DNA of 60,668 bases from an uncultured Fluviicola sp. (GCF_902168135.1 NZ_CABHOL010000046.1:1-60668), one strand, 5' to 3'; shown: positions 16,835 to 25,954, numbered from the stretch's first letter. Notes: a model not told the origin generated them from the letters alone. Translations and numbers: made by a program.

Positions 16835-19800
16835 TTAATAATTACGCTTCAATTTTGCGTCCTGTGTCTCTTTTTGCCAAACCAATTCCGTAGTAGGCTC
16901 ACCGTTTTTTTGGTATGTTACCATATTCATGGTCTGTGTTCGAATGTAAACATTCGCCTTTCCGTCAATCACAACAACTCTTCTGGTAACAATTGCAGAA
17001 ACAAGTCCGTCCGATCCCATTTGATCAAACTGCTCCTGGTTAACTCCTTCTTTGTATTTAGTCAAATCCACTTCATAAGCTCCTGTTGTTACTTTAACAG
17101 GTTGTTTCGACTCAATTTCATCAATCGACTTTTTAGCTGCCACAGCTCTCTCATCACTTTTTTCAGCGATAATTTTACTCGATGTTCCTAATTCTTTAAC
17201 AGAATTCTTAAGCAACAAATCATTTTCAGTAGAATGACTGTTTTGACCCGCATTCTCGTTGACCTGTTTTTGGGCGCTGACGATTTTGCTGTTATTCTCA
17301 ACTATTTTCTGATCATTTACTTTTTGCTGGTCTTGCTGAGATTGATTGTTCGCATTCTGAATTTCTACAAAGTTCTTTTTGTTATCAGCCGCGGCAATAG
17401 ACGGCAGTTCTGCTCTTTTTTCAACCTCCAGGGCTTTCTCATTCAAAATCTTCTTATTCTCAATATTTTTCACATACGCTTTATTGTAATCAGCTCTGTC
17501 GATTTCTGTTTTTTCATCTCTTTTACGCTCAACAATTTCAATATTGTCTTTATGAGCGTCTACTCTGCTGGCGACAGCCTCTGCAACAACCTTGGTAGTT
17601 TCTTCATTTTTATCTGCAAAACGCTGTAAATTCTCGGCATGAGCTTTATCATTATCAAGCTTCTTTTCAGAGTGGACCTTCTCGATCTCCTTCATTTTTT
17701 CATCATTGTTAAAAGAAAGCTTTTTATCTTCAACGGTTTTAAGTGCAACATTATTCTCCACACCTTTCAGGATCTCCTTGGTTTCAACAGTTCTTTCTGC
17801 GGCCTGTTCCGAATTTTCACGCATCAGATCAGACTGTACAATAGAAGCATCTTTTACTTTCTTTTCTTCAGCAAGGCGTTCCTCGAAGTCATCGATCCTG
17901 TTTTTCTCCAGGTCCAATCGAATTTCCGTAAAGGCTTTGTCATTTTTTGTAATATCGGAATAGGATTCGTTAGACTTTTCGACTTCAGTAGCATTCAAAT
18001 TTACGGAAGACTTTTTGAGCACCTCATTATTATCAACAGCAGCTCCGTCCAAAGCACTATTGGAAACAATCACAGCCTGTGTTGCTGCCTCCAGTTGCTG
18101 TTTCTGGTTCACGATATTCAACTGATTGATCATGCTGTTTTCCTCGTTGCTTTTCGTCAGTGTCTTCTCTTTTTCGACCATCAAATCAACGTTATTCTGG
18201 ACTTTTACATACGCTGCAGCGTCACGAGCACTGTTATCAACTCTGATTTCACCCAAAACACTATCTGCCGATAAAGCCTGGCTATTTTGTTTTTGACTTA
18301 GTTCACCGGTTCTATCCGTAGTACCTCTTAGCTTCTCCGTCATTTTATTCGTACGTTTCGCTTTCCGTGTTTCAGATGTTTTCTGCAATCTTTTAGCTCC
18401 CTCAATCAATGAATTGTCCGTTTCCTCACCTAAACTTGCTAACTCAATTTTATTAGACTTCGGTTCAGTTGTCGTCTTACTTGCTACCGGCTGAGTCGTA
18501 ATATTCTGAATTTCTCTCAGACGCTGTTTCGGATAAGGATCAGAAGGTCTTAGTCCGGAAGCACGCTCATAAAGTTCTTTTGCTTTCGTATAATTCTTGT
18601 TATCAAATTTATCGTCCGCACCGCTGATAATATTTCTGTAAGCACGCTCCTTGTCGGCATCTGCCTCTTCCCTCAGTTTAATTTCACACTTCTTCGACTG
18701 CTCATACGCATAAGCATTCGAAGGGAATTTGGTAAGAATATTATCATAAGCAGATTTAGCTGCAGACCATTTACTGTTATTGAACTCCTGGTCGGCCGCA
18801 GCAATTAACCCCTGAAGCTCTTTATTCACCGCATTTTCTTTGGCAATATCATCCAGGATTTGACGCATTTCAGCAATTTTATTCTGAGCAGTCTGATCTT
18901 TTGCTTTGTGTCTTAAAGCTTCTTCATACTGAGTGATTGCACCGTTGTAATCTTTATTTGAAGCAGCATTATTTCCTCTGTACATCGCCGCGTCGTATAG
19001 TTTTTGCTCTTCCGCAGCAGGATCTACTTTATTAGCAAGTAATGCCTGTAATTCGGCAATTTTTTGATCCGGAACAATGTCATCCGGTTTGATCGTTTTT
19101 GCTGCCTTGTAAGCATTGATTGCATCTTCCAGTTTATTAGCTTTCGCCAATCCATCAGCTTCGGCCATCTTTTTGGCAAACAGGTTTTGTTGATCTAAAG
19201 CCTGCTTTTCTGCCTTTTCAATATCCGCAATTTCCTGCAATTTTTGTTTCGGGTACTGGTCAGCCGGTCTGAAATTGATAGCACGGTTGAACATTTCCTT
19301 CGCTTTCACATAATTCTTTTCGTCAAAAGCCCTATTTCCTACATCAATAATCTTTTGATATGCCTGATCACCATCGAATGTTTCCTGTTCAGCCAGCTTT
19401 TTCGCTGCATCTGCTTTTTCAACCGGTAGTTTCTCATAAGGCTTGAGCACCAAAGCAGAATTGTAAGCCTGGATTGCATCCGTATATTTTTTTGCCAGGA
19501 CCAGGTCATCTCCTTTTTTCAAAGCAGCCTGGTATTCTTCTTCCACTTTCTGCTGCTCGGCATTTTGAAGTTTTAATGCTTTGATTGCTTCAATGCGGTT
19601 CTTCGGTTCCTGCTCATTGCTCTTTACCGCCAAAGCCTCCCCGTATTTCACGATTGCCTCGTCGTATTTTTTGGCTGCCTCCAACTCTTTTGCTTCGGTT
19701 AGAACAGCGTTGTACTTTTTATTGAGTTCAGCATCTTTGAGCTCTTCTGCAATTTTCTTATCACACCAAATAATTGCTTTCGCTACCTCGTCGTCTTCCT

Positions 19801-22213
19801 TGATTGCTTTCGCTTCCAGGTATTTTTGCTTTGCTTCTACATATTTATTTTGGTTCTGGAACGCCATTCCTTCCCCTTTAAGCTTATCAAAAGCAGCTTG
19901 TTTTTGAGCTTCGCTTGCCTGATCATTTTCCAGCTTCAGGATCTCAGTCATTTTTTCAGAAGCAGTATTATTCGATGGATCCAAAGCCAGTACCTGCTGG
20001 AATTTTCCTCTTGCTCCGTTCAGGTCTTTTTTGGACAAAGCAGCAGAACCCTCCGTCAACAATTGGTTAATTTGCTTTTCCTTGTCTGCTTTTGCCATCA
20101 ATCCGTCAATTTCCTGGATTTTTTCTTTCGGAAGTGTTTGTGCCGGATCTAAAACAGAAGCTTCTTCAAATTTCTTCTTTGCTTCTGCCAGCTTGTTTTG
20201 CCCCAATAAATCGGTCCCCGCTTTCACAGCGGCATCGTATTTATCTTTCTGAGCAGCGGCCTGCGCATTATCAGCAAGGATCTTGGTTACTTCATCCAGC
20301 TTATCTTTTGCCTCTTTCTTCGTATTATCAATCGTAGTTGCTGCAAGGAATTTCTCTTTAGCCGTCGTGTAATCCTTTGAACTCAACGCTGCCATACCCG
20401 CATTAAATGCATCCAGGTATTTTTGGTTCTTATCTTTCTCGGCATTCGCAGCGGCCTCTTTTTTACCAAGTTCGATCAGTTTTTGTTTTGGAACTTGTGA
20501 AGCGGCATCCAGCAGTTGAGCTTCTTCATACTTCTTTTTAGCTGTTTCAAAGTTCGAAGCCGTCAAAGCAGCATCACCATCCGCAATTGCCTGATCAAAT
20601 TTCGCCTTATTCTCAGCTTTCTTGCTTTCTGCCAGAATTTTTGCATCCACAGCATCAATCTTAGCCTGAACAGCCGCATCCGGGATCAAAGCAATCGATT
20701 CTTGGTATTTTGCTTTCGCATCGGTATACTTCATGGTTTTGTCTAAAGCATCACCTTCTGCTACCAATTGTTTGGCTTTTGCAATTTTCTCCGCATTTGC
20801 CTTTTCAAATTCCAATTGTTTATTAACCTCTTCTATTTTTGCCTTCGCCTCAGCATTATCTTTATCCAAAGTCAAAACCTGCTCGAACTTAGCTTTTGCT
20901 CCCGGATATTGTTTTGCGGTAAGAGCCGTATTTCCTTCCGCCAGTAATTTGGTGATTTGCTCTTTCAGGGCATTTGCTTTCGCAATTTCATCCAGCTTGA
21001 CTTTTGCCTCTGCGATTTTATCTTTCGGGTAAGTTGCCGAAGCTTCAAAAGTCAAAGCTTCCTGGTATTTGGCAACTGCCTCAGACCATTTTTCTTCTCC
21101 CATTAAAGCATCACCGGCTGCAACTGCATCGTTGTATTTTTGTTTCTTGTCCTGTTCTGCTTTTTGTGCATTCAGTTTACCTTCCAAATCAGCCAGTTTC
21201 GCAGTAGCTGTAGCATCACCCGGTCTGATCTTTAACGCTTCTTTGTATTTATCGCGTGCAGCCATCCAGCTTTTTTGACCATAAAACCCGTCTCCGGCTT
21301 TCATTGCTGCATCGTATTTCGCTTTGTTTTCTTCGTCTTTCTTAGCAGTTTCAATGGCTAGTTCTGCTTTCACAATTTCATCTTTCGGATACTGTTCCTG
21401 CTTTTTCCCCAGTGCTTCATTGTACCTCGCAATAGCTTCCGTATATTTTTTCTGGTCTCTTAATGCATCAGCTGAAGCAATCAAAGCCTTGTACTCACTA
21501 TCCAACTGCGCATTTGCAAGATTGGCGGATTTCGCAGCTTTTAAAATTCCATCAATTTCAATAATTCGATCATTCGGATGTTTTTCAGCTTCTTTCCCTT
21601 TGATTTTTGTAGCTGCCTCATACTGAGTTAAGGCTTCTTCGTATTTCTTAGCTGTAAACAGGGCATCTGCCTGCTTGATAATCGAATTATAATTAGCTTC
21701 CCCCTGTTTTTGAGCACCTTCCGCATCTTTCATGATTTTCTCGATCTTCTTCGCCATTTTATCGGCAAGGATCTGGTCGTACTGCAAAACGGTATTCTGA
21801 CCGTCAAAGTAGAATTCCGTGATCGGGTTGGTTTTGACGTAGCTGTAATCGACATTCGGTTGTTCATCGAACAGGGAAATTTGTGCCTGACCTTCCGGCT
21901 TGGATGTTCCCTGGAGTAATTCGTCGTTTACATTGGAAACGTTGATATTCAACAAGCGGGAAACCTTACCGGCTTTTGATACTTCGACTTTATACTTCTT
22001 CCCGGCTTTGAGCAATAACTTCACTTCACCTGAAGCGTCTGTAGTCATGGTTGACACAGTACTTGAGCCCTCCATTAGCTTTACTGTAACACCGGATTCC
22101 TTCTTACCTGTGGTATAGTTGGTAGTTTTAATGAAGAAATTCATATCAATCTGTCCAAAAACCAGGTTGGTCAGAAAGAAAAAGGAAATTAAAATAAGGA
22201 GTTTCACTCTCAT
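16835..22213 (-). CDS. giant secreted TPR-repeat protein (1792 aa)
   Basis: This very long exported protein has no known function. A signal peptide spans residues 1-20 (LLILISFFFLTNLVFGQ). A beta-sandwich-like domain resembling carboxypeptidase-regulatory or CNA-B modules lies at about 25-100 (TTDASGEVKLLLKAGKKYKVEVSKAG). Then come about 18 tandem units of 55-62 residues (about 165-1180). Each has a TPR helix pair (pattern A-x-G-D-x-L-x3-K-K-Y-x-E-A-x3-Y-x2-A) followed by a charged linker with P-K-x-K-I-x-E-I. Residues about 1200-1700 are Asn, Lys, Glu and Asp-rich predicted coiled coil. A compact C-terminal domain (about 1700-1792) has TRRVVVIDGKANVYIRT. A similar C-terminal pattern occurs, as I recall, in other large Bacteroidota proteins. 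It is alone between divergent and tandem neighbours. Confidence 0.85.
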   Translation of the reverse strand: MRVKLLILISFFFLTNLVFGQIDMNFFIKTTNYTTGKKESGVTVKLMEGSSTVSTMTTDASGEVKLLLKAGKKYKVEVSKAGKVSRLLNINVSNVNDELLQGTSKPEGQAQISLFDEQPNVDYSYVKTNPITEFYFDGQNTVLQYDQILADKMAKKIEKIMKDAEGAQKQGEANYNSIIKQADALFTAKKYEEALTQYEAATKIKGKEAEKHPNDRIIEIDGILKAAKSANLANAQLDSEYKALIASADALRDQKKYTEAIARYNEALGKKQEQYPKDEIVKAELAIETAKKDEENKAKYDAAMKAGDGFYGQKSWMAARDKYKEALKIRPGDATATAKLADLEGKLNAQKAEQDKKQKYNDAVAAGDALMGEEKWSEAVAKYQEALTFEASATYPKDKIAEAKVKLDEIAKANALKEQITKLLAEGNTALTAKQYPGAKAKFEQVLTLDKDNAEAKAKIEEVNKQLEFEKANAEKIAKAKQLVAEGDALDKTMKYTDAKAKYQESIALIPDAAVQAKIDAVDAKILAESKKAENKAKFDQAIADGDAALTASNFETAKKKYEEAQLLDAASQVPKQKLIELGKKEAAANAEKDKNQKYLDAFNAGMAALSSKDYTTAKEKFLAATTIDNTKKEAKDKLDEVTKILADNAQAAAQKDKYDAAVKAGTDLLGQNKLAEAKKKFEEASVLDPAQTLPKEKIQEIDGLMAKADKEKQINQLLTEGSAALSKKDLNGARGKFQQVLALDPSNNTASEKMTEILKLENDQASEAQKQAAFDKLKGEGMAFQNQNKYVEAKQKYLEAKAIKEDDEVAKAIIWCDKKIAEELKDAELNKKYNAVLTEAKELEAAKKYDEAIVKYGEALAVKSNEQEPKNRIEAIKALKLQNAEQQKVEEEYQAALKKGDDLVLAKKYTDAIQAYNSALVLKPYEKLPVEKADAAKKLAEQETFDGDQAYQKIIDVGNRAFDEKNYVKAKEMFNRAINFRPADQYPKQKLQEIADIEKAEKQALDQQNLFAKKMAEADGLAKANKLEDAINAYKAAKTIKPDDIVPDQKIAELQALLANKVDPAAEEQKLYDAAMYRGNNAASNKDYNGAITQYEEALRHKAKDQTAQNKIAEMRQILDDIAKENAVNKELQGLIAAADQEFNNSKWSAAKSAYDNILTKFPSNAYAYEQSKKCEIKLREEADADKERAYRNIISGADDKFDNKNYTKAKELYERASGLRPSDPYPKQRLREIQNITTQPVASKTTTEPKSNKIELASLGEETDNSLIEGAKRLQKTSETRKAKRTNKMTEKLRGTTDRTGELSQKQNSQALSADSVLGEIRVDNSARDAAAYVKVQNNVDLMVEKEKTLTKSNEENSMINQLNIVNQKQQLEAATQAVIVSNSALDGAAVDNNEVLKKSSVNLNATEVEKSNESYSDITKNDKAFTEIRLDLEKNRIDDFEERLAEEKKVKDASIVQSDLMRENSEQAAERTVETKEILKGVENNVALKTVEDKKLSFNNDEKMKEIEKVHSEKKLDNDKAHAENLQRFADKNEETTKVVAEAVASRVDAHKDNIEIVERKRDEKTEIDRADYNKAYVKNIENKKILNEKALEVEKRAELPSIAAADNKKNFVEIQNANNQSQQDQQKVNDQKIVENNSKIVSAQKQVNENAGQNSHSTENDLLLKNSVKELGTSSKIIAEKSDERAVAAKKSIDEIESKQPVKVTTGAYEVDLTKYKEGVNQEQFDQMGSDGLVSAIVTRRVVVIDGKANVYIRTQTMNMVTYQKNGEPTTELVWQKETQDAKLKRNY

Positions 22214-22317
22214 GTTTTTAGTTTATTCTAGTCGTAGTACAACCGAAATTGATTTTGGTTTAAATTCGCTGCGTATATTCATACAAATATCGGTAAAAAA
22301 AGTTCATTTTCACTGCA

Positions 22318-23454
22318 ATGATTCAATTTAAACAACTCAGTTTTTGGGAAAAAGTTACGCTTTTGGAAAATATTGATTTCCTGATAGTTGGAAGCGGGAT
22401 AGCAGGCTCTGCATGTGCTCTGGAACTGAGAAGGAGAAATCCGGATGCAAAAATTGCGGTCCTTGAACGCAGTTATCTGCCCCTCGGGGCCAGTACAAAA
22501 AATGCCGGATTTGCGTGCTTCGGAAGTGTAACAGAACTTTTGGACGACCTCGAAAACGTTTCTGAAGAAAGCGTTTGGAACACGGTAAAATTGCGCTACG
22601 AAGGCTTGGAACGCTTGCTCCAACGCTTTTCAAAAGAAGATTTGAATTATGAGAATTGCGGTTCTTATGACCTGATTACCGAAGAAGAAGATTTAGCCGT
22701 TTATCATCCGAAACTGGATTATTTGAACCGGCAAATCGAATTTATAACCGGTCAAAAAAATTGTTATTCCTTCGAGAAAAATGTAAACGGGAAATTTGGT
22801 TTCAAAAGTTTTAAAGGCGGTTATTTCAATCGGCTGGAAGGTGCGATTGATACCGGAAAACTACTTTTAGCAACCCAAAAAGACCTGGCAAAAAACGGGA
22901 TTATTGTATTAAACGGAATTGAGGTTCTTCAAATCCATTCCGATCAAAACGAGGTAATTCTTGAAACAAATTACGGGGAAATCCGATCAAAAAAAGCAGG
23001 AATTACCATCAATGGATTCGCTAAAAAACTGTTGCCGCAATTAGCTGTGGAACCAGCGAGAGCACAGGTCTTAGTTACTTCTGAGATCCAGAACCTTCCG
23101 GTAAAAGGAACCTTCCATTTAGACAAAGGCTATTATTACTTCCGGAATGTTGGGAACCGTATTTTATTCGGCGGGGGAAGGAACCTGGACTTCAAAGCGG
23201 AAAACACCTTTGATTTAAACCAGTCAAACCTGATCCAAAACGCTTTGGAAAAACTGCTCAGAGAGCAAATTATCCCGGATACAAAGTTTTCGATTGACTA
23301 CAGATGGTCCGGAACAATGGGAGTTGGAACAGAAAAAGGGCCTATCATTGAGAAAATCGGACAAAACACTGCTGTTGGTGTACGTCTTGGCGGAATGGGC
23401 GTTGCAATCGGCTCATTAATAGGCGAAAGACTTGCCCACATTCTGAACGACTGA
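22318..23454 (+). CDS. FAD-dependent oxidoreductase (DAO family)
   Basis: This is a flavoprotein of the glycine/D-amino-acid oxidase fold, 378 residues and cytosolic. The dinucleotide-binding motif VGSGIAGSACALELRRR sits at about residues 23-39, with ERS ending the second strand. The second conserved block (GASTKNAGFACFGS) and the C-terminal FAD contact (GVRLGGMGVAIGSLIGERLA) are clear. The ATG at 22318 starts about 20 residues before the Rossmann strand. The substrate is unknown; sarcosine-, glycine- or D-amino-acid-like amines are the family range. It is divergent from the giant TPR gene with a 104-bp gap. Confidence 0.85.
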   Translation: MIQFKQLSFWEKVTLLENIDFLIVGSGIAGSACALELRRRNPDAKIAVLERSYLPLGASTKNAGFACFGSVTELLDDLENVSEESVWNTVKLRYEGLERLLQRFSKEDLNYENCGSYDLITEEEDLAVYHPKLDYLNRQIEFITGQKNCYSFEKNVNGKFGFKSFKGGYFNRLEGAIDTGKLLLATQKDLAKNGIIVLNGIEVLQIHSDQNEVILETNYGEIRSKKAGITINGFAKKLLPQLAVEPARAQVLVTSEIQNLPVKGTFHLDKGYYYFRNVGNRILFGGGRNLDFKAENTFDLNQSNLIQNALEKLLREQIIPDTKFSIDYRWSGTMGVGTEKGPIIEKIGQNTAVGVRLGGMGVAIGSLIGERLAHILND

Positions 23455-23531
23455 AAAATCCATGTATTTCAACGAAATGGTCAGTCAGATTTTCATTTTA
23501 TTCTTGTATTTTCGAGCCAAATTAAACTCTT

Positions 23532-24071
23532 ATGAACGCAGCACATTCGCACTTAATTATTAACCATTTTCCGATTATCGGATTAATTCTTGGAATCATT
23601 GTTCTTCTAATCGGAATACTTGCAAAATCCACCGTTACAAGGAGAGTCGGGTTATTGCTTTTTATCATAGCAGGGATCACTGCCCAAATTTCGGACGCAA
23701 CCGGTGAAGGTGCCGAACACTTTGTGGAAGAAGCCGTAGAACAGCGTACCATTTCTCAGGACTGTCCGGATGCCATTCAGCAGACTCTTGAAAACACCGA
23801 AGAAACCGAAACATTGATCCATATCCACGAAGAACATGCGGAAGAACTAATGCCGATCATATGGGGAATCATGGCTTTATCCATTATTGCACTATTCCTG
23901 GAATTTAAGAAGAAATCAATGGCAATGCCCGCATCTATTATTGTGCTGATTATTGGTGTTATTGCAGCTTATTTTGCAAAAGAAGTGGGGAATTCGGGCG
24001 GCGAGATTTCTCACCCGGAAATCCGAAAAGACTTCAAGTTGAAGGAAAACACCTACCAGGACGAAGACTAA
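23532..24071 (+). CDS. DUF2231-like histidine-bearing membrane protein
   Basis: This is a 179-residue membrane protein with four hydrophobic helices: about 13-30, 36-53, 108-122 and 132-149. The N-terminal HLIINHFPIIG pattern matches the family usually labelled DUF2231, whose histidines are thought to bind a metal or heme. More histidines occur in the loop (HIHEEHAEE, about 97-105) and tail (SHPE). An acidic loop lies between helices 2 and 3. It follows the oxidoreductase by 77 bp and could be in the same transcript. The function is unknown. Confidence 0.6.
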   Translation: MNAAHSHLIINHFPIIGLILGIIVLLIGILAKSTVTRRVGLLLFIIAGITAQISDATGEGAEHFVEEAVEQRTISQDCPDAIQQTLENTEETETLIHIHEEHAEELMPIIWGIMALSIIALFLEFKKKSMAMPASIIVLIIGVIAAYFAKEVGNSGGEISHPEIRKDFKLKENTYQDED

Positions 24072-24083
24072 GAAATAATTATA

Positions 24084-24125
24084 TAATACAGTAGGGGCGC
24101 GATTAATCGCGCCCCTACTGTATTA
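24084..24125. repeat. palindrome, copy 3 (CGATTAATCG core)
   Basis: This is a perfect 42-bp palindrome centred at 24104/24105: outer arm TAATACA, then GTAGGGGCG, then CGATTAATCG. It lies 12 bp after the DUF2231-like stop and 27 bp before the DUF1851 gene. The inner arm ACAGTAGGGG is shared with copy 1, while the core is different. Confidence 0.95.
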
Positions 24126-24152
24126 AACCAAATATTAGCAATTCATAAAACC

Positions 24153-24719
24153 ATGCTCGAAAAATTCAACGCTTACTACCAGCCCGATGCAGATTGTGTT
24201 CCTGCATCCGCAGAAACCATCGAACGCTACCAGGACAAGGTCCCGGAATCCTTGATTGAGATCTGGAAAACCAGCGGATTCGGAAAATACAACAACGGAC
24301 TGATCGAATTTGTGAACCCGGCAGATTTTGAAGACAGTTTATGGACATGGCTGGGAAGAGAAGTTTCGAATTACGTCCCGTTTGCAATCAGCGCATTCGG
24401 TGAACTGTTCTATTACCGGAGACTGACGGAAGTAGATGAAGATGTCTGCATCATTGATATTCAGTACCGTGAGATCAAAACGCTGATTTGGAGCATGAAG
24501 GGTTTCCTGGAAGATCTTTTACCGGACGAAGAAGACCGCTCTGTTTGGCTGCGCGAAAAACTCTTTACCGAAGCATTCAAACAACTTGGAAAACTGGAAA
24601 AAAACGAAGTATTTACTTTTGTTCCCATTCTGGCATTCGGAGGAGCCGAAGAAGTCGAATATCTTCAAAAAGGAAACGCACAGGTTTACCTGGACCTGGT
24701 ATTCCAGATGACAAGTTAA
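24153..24719 (+). CDS. GAD-like/DUF1851 (Tdi1-type immunity) protein
   Basis: This is a 188-residue cytosolic protein. The N-terminal half (about 1-95) resembles the GAD-like domain (SLIEIWKTSGFGKYNNGLIEFVNP, then FAISAFGELFYYR). The C-terminal half (about 105-185) resembles DUF1851, with LFTEAFKQLGKLEKNEVFTFVPILAFGG. In Agrobacterium this pair forms Tdi1, the immunity protein for the type VI DNase Tde1. No toxin, Rhs, VgrG or PAAR gene is nearby, so the role here is uncertain; it may be an orphan immunity gene. It is framed at both ends by CGATTAATCG-core palindromes, at 24084-24125 and 24723-24762. Confidence 0.75.
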   Translation: MLEKFNAYYQPDADCVPASAETIERYQDKVPESLIEIWKTSGFGKYNNGLIEFVNPADFEDSLWTWLGREVSNYVPFAISAFGELFYYRRLTEVDEDVCIIDIQYREIKTLIWSMKGFLEDLLPDEEDRSVWLREKLFTEAFKQLGKLEKNEVFTFVPILAFGGAEEVEYLQKGNAQVYLDLVFQMTS

Positions 24720-24722
24720 TAG

Positions 24723-24762
24723 AAACAAGTAGGGGCGCGATTAATCGCGCCCCTACTTGTTT
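24723..24762. repeat. palindrome, copy 4 (CGATTAATCG core)
   Basis: This is a perfect 40-bp palindrome centred at 24742/24743: outer arm AAACAA, then GTAGGGGCG, then CGATTAATCG. It lies 3 bp after the DUF1851 stop and 14 bp before the tatA stop, at a convergent junction. Its arms match copy 2 and its core matches copy 3. Confidence 0.95.
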
Positions 24763-24776
24763 ATTGTTGCAATATT

Positions 24777-25196
24777 TTATTCCTGCGCCAAATCTTTTTT
24801 CGGTTCTTCAACCGGTTGGTCCAGTGTTGGATTTTCATCCGGTACATCGACTGCCGGTGATGAGGGATTTGGCATCCCGAAAGGCTTGGAAAATTGGGTT
24901 GGAGTTTGAATAATCTGATCCATTTTCACGGATTCTTCCAAAAGCGGTTTTTCGATAATATCTGTTGTTTCCCGAACCATTTTCTGAAGATCAAAATCAG
25001 TCTTCACGTCACCTGCTGATTTTTTAATCTCATTTTGAACGTCTTGTGAAGCCTGCCTGATCTGATGCATCGTTTTACCCATAGTACGGGCGATTCCCGG
25101 GATGCTTTTAGAACCAAAAAACATCAATATAACCAGTAAGATCAAAACGATTTCAGAACCGCCGACATCACTAAGAAATAAGGGTAAAACTGTCAT
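24777..25196 (-). CDS. tatA: Sec-independent translocase protein TatA/TatB
   Basis: This is a component of the twin-arginine pathway, which moves folded proteins across the inner membrane. It has the standard shape: a short N-terminus, one transmembrane helix (about residues 14-27, IVLILLVILMFFGS), a hinge KSIPGIARTMGK, an amphipathic helix (about 38-60) and a long acidic, proline-rich tail to residue 139. The hinge and amphipathic helix are diagnostic of TatA/B, and the IPG element favours TatA. Bacteroidota often encode several, so the exact paralog is uncertain. TatC is not in the window. It is divergent from efp. Confidence 0.85.
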   Translation of the reverse strand: MTVLPLFLSDVGGSEIVLILLVILMFFGSKSIPGIARTMGKTMHQIRQASQDVQNEIKKSAGDVKTDFDLQKMVRETTDIIEKPLLEESVKMDQIIQTPTQFSKPFGMPNPSSPAVDVPDENPTLDQPVEEPKKDLAQE

Positions 25197-25290
25197 AATG
25201 ACAACAAAAGTAATCGATTTAATTGAGCTATCCTAGCAGATTGTCTTAGGAAACGTTAATTTTTAATCGTTTTTTAGATGATAATTTGGT

Positions 25291-25298
25291 TATATTTG
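25291..25298 (+). promoter_or_regulatory. candidate -7 element of efp promoter
   Basis: TATATTTG matches TAnnTTTG exactly, 26 bp upstream of the efp ATG. No good -33 TTG is visible at the expected distance. Confidence 0.5.
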
Positions 25299-25323
25299 CG
25301 CCCGAAAACATTAAAAAAGAAGC

Positions 25324-25890
25324 ATGGCAACTACCGCAGATATTCGAAACGGACTGTGTATCAGATTCAACGACAAAATCAGTCAGATCATTGAATTCCA
25401 GCACGTAAAACCTGGTAAGGGACCGGCTTTCGTTCGTACGAAAATGCGTGTGATCGAATCCGGAAAAGTAATTGACAATACATTCTCTGCCGGTCACAAA
25501 ATTGACATCGTTCGTGTAGAAAACCGCGAATACCAGTACTTGTACCAGGAAGATGACAACTTTATCTTCATGAATAACGAAACGTTTGAACAAGTTCCTA
25601 TTCCTACAAAAATGGTGGAAAAACCTGCTTTCTTATTGGAGGGAATGATCTGTAACATTTTATATGATGCAAACGATGAAGTTCCATTAGTTGTTGAATT
25701 ACCGATGTACTTGATTTCCGAAGTAACTTACACGGAGCCGGGAGTTAAAGGAGATACAGCTACAAACTCTATGAAAGCTGCAACCATTGCAACCGGTGCA
25801 GAGGTGAAAGTTCCTTTATTCATCGATATGGGAGAAGTTATTAAAATCGACACCAGAACAGGTGTTTATGTAGAGCGTGTAAAGAACTGA
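25324..25890 (+). CDS. efp: elongation factor P
   Basis: EF-P binds the ribosome E site and relieves stalling at polyproline. The length of 188 residues is standard. The N-terminal KOW-like domain carries the tip loop KPGKGPAFVRTK, whose lysine is at the position modified in other bacteria. The two OB domains follow, ending with VIKIDTRTGVYVERVKN. No epmA, epmB or earP is nearby, so the modification state is unknown. It has its own promoter-like motif and terminator, so it is monocistronic. Confidence 0.97.
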   Translation: MATTADIRNGLCIRFNDKISQIIEFQHVKPGKGPAFVRTKMRVIESGKVIDNTFSAGHKIDIVRVENREYQYLYQEDDNFIFMNNETFEQVPIPTKMVEKPAFLLEGMICNILYDANDEVPLVVELPMYLISEVTYTEPGVKGDTATNSMKAATIATGAEVKVPLFIDMGEVIKIDTRTGVYVERVKN

Positions 25891-25907
25891 TACGAATATT
25901 TAATTTT

Positions 25908-25941
25908 AAGGAAAAAGGAGATCTGCGGGTTTCCTTTTTTT
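25908..25941 (+). terminator. terminator of efp
   Basis: AAGGAAA (25908-25914) pairs with TTTCCTT (25930-25936), with a T run to 25941, starting 17 bp after the stop. Confidence 0.7.
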
Positions 25942-25954
25942 GTAGATGGATTAC

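Noticed and set aside
16835-22213. Possible CRISPR array or DNA satellite in the repetitive region
   Set aside because: The repeats are at the protein level (about 57 codons), are diverged at DNA level, and lie in one open frame without spacer structure.
16811-22331. Many plus-strand frames of 60-210 residues across the giant TPR gene
   Set aside because: All lie antisense to one continuous 1792-codon frame with signal peptide and repeats; they arise from its low-stop repetitive composition and show no family signature.
24084-24762. The pair of palindromes around the DUF1851 gene as ends of an insertion sequence
   Set aside because: There is no transposase, no target-site duplication is evident, and the same palindromes occur singly at four other sites.
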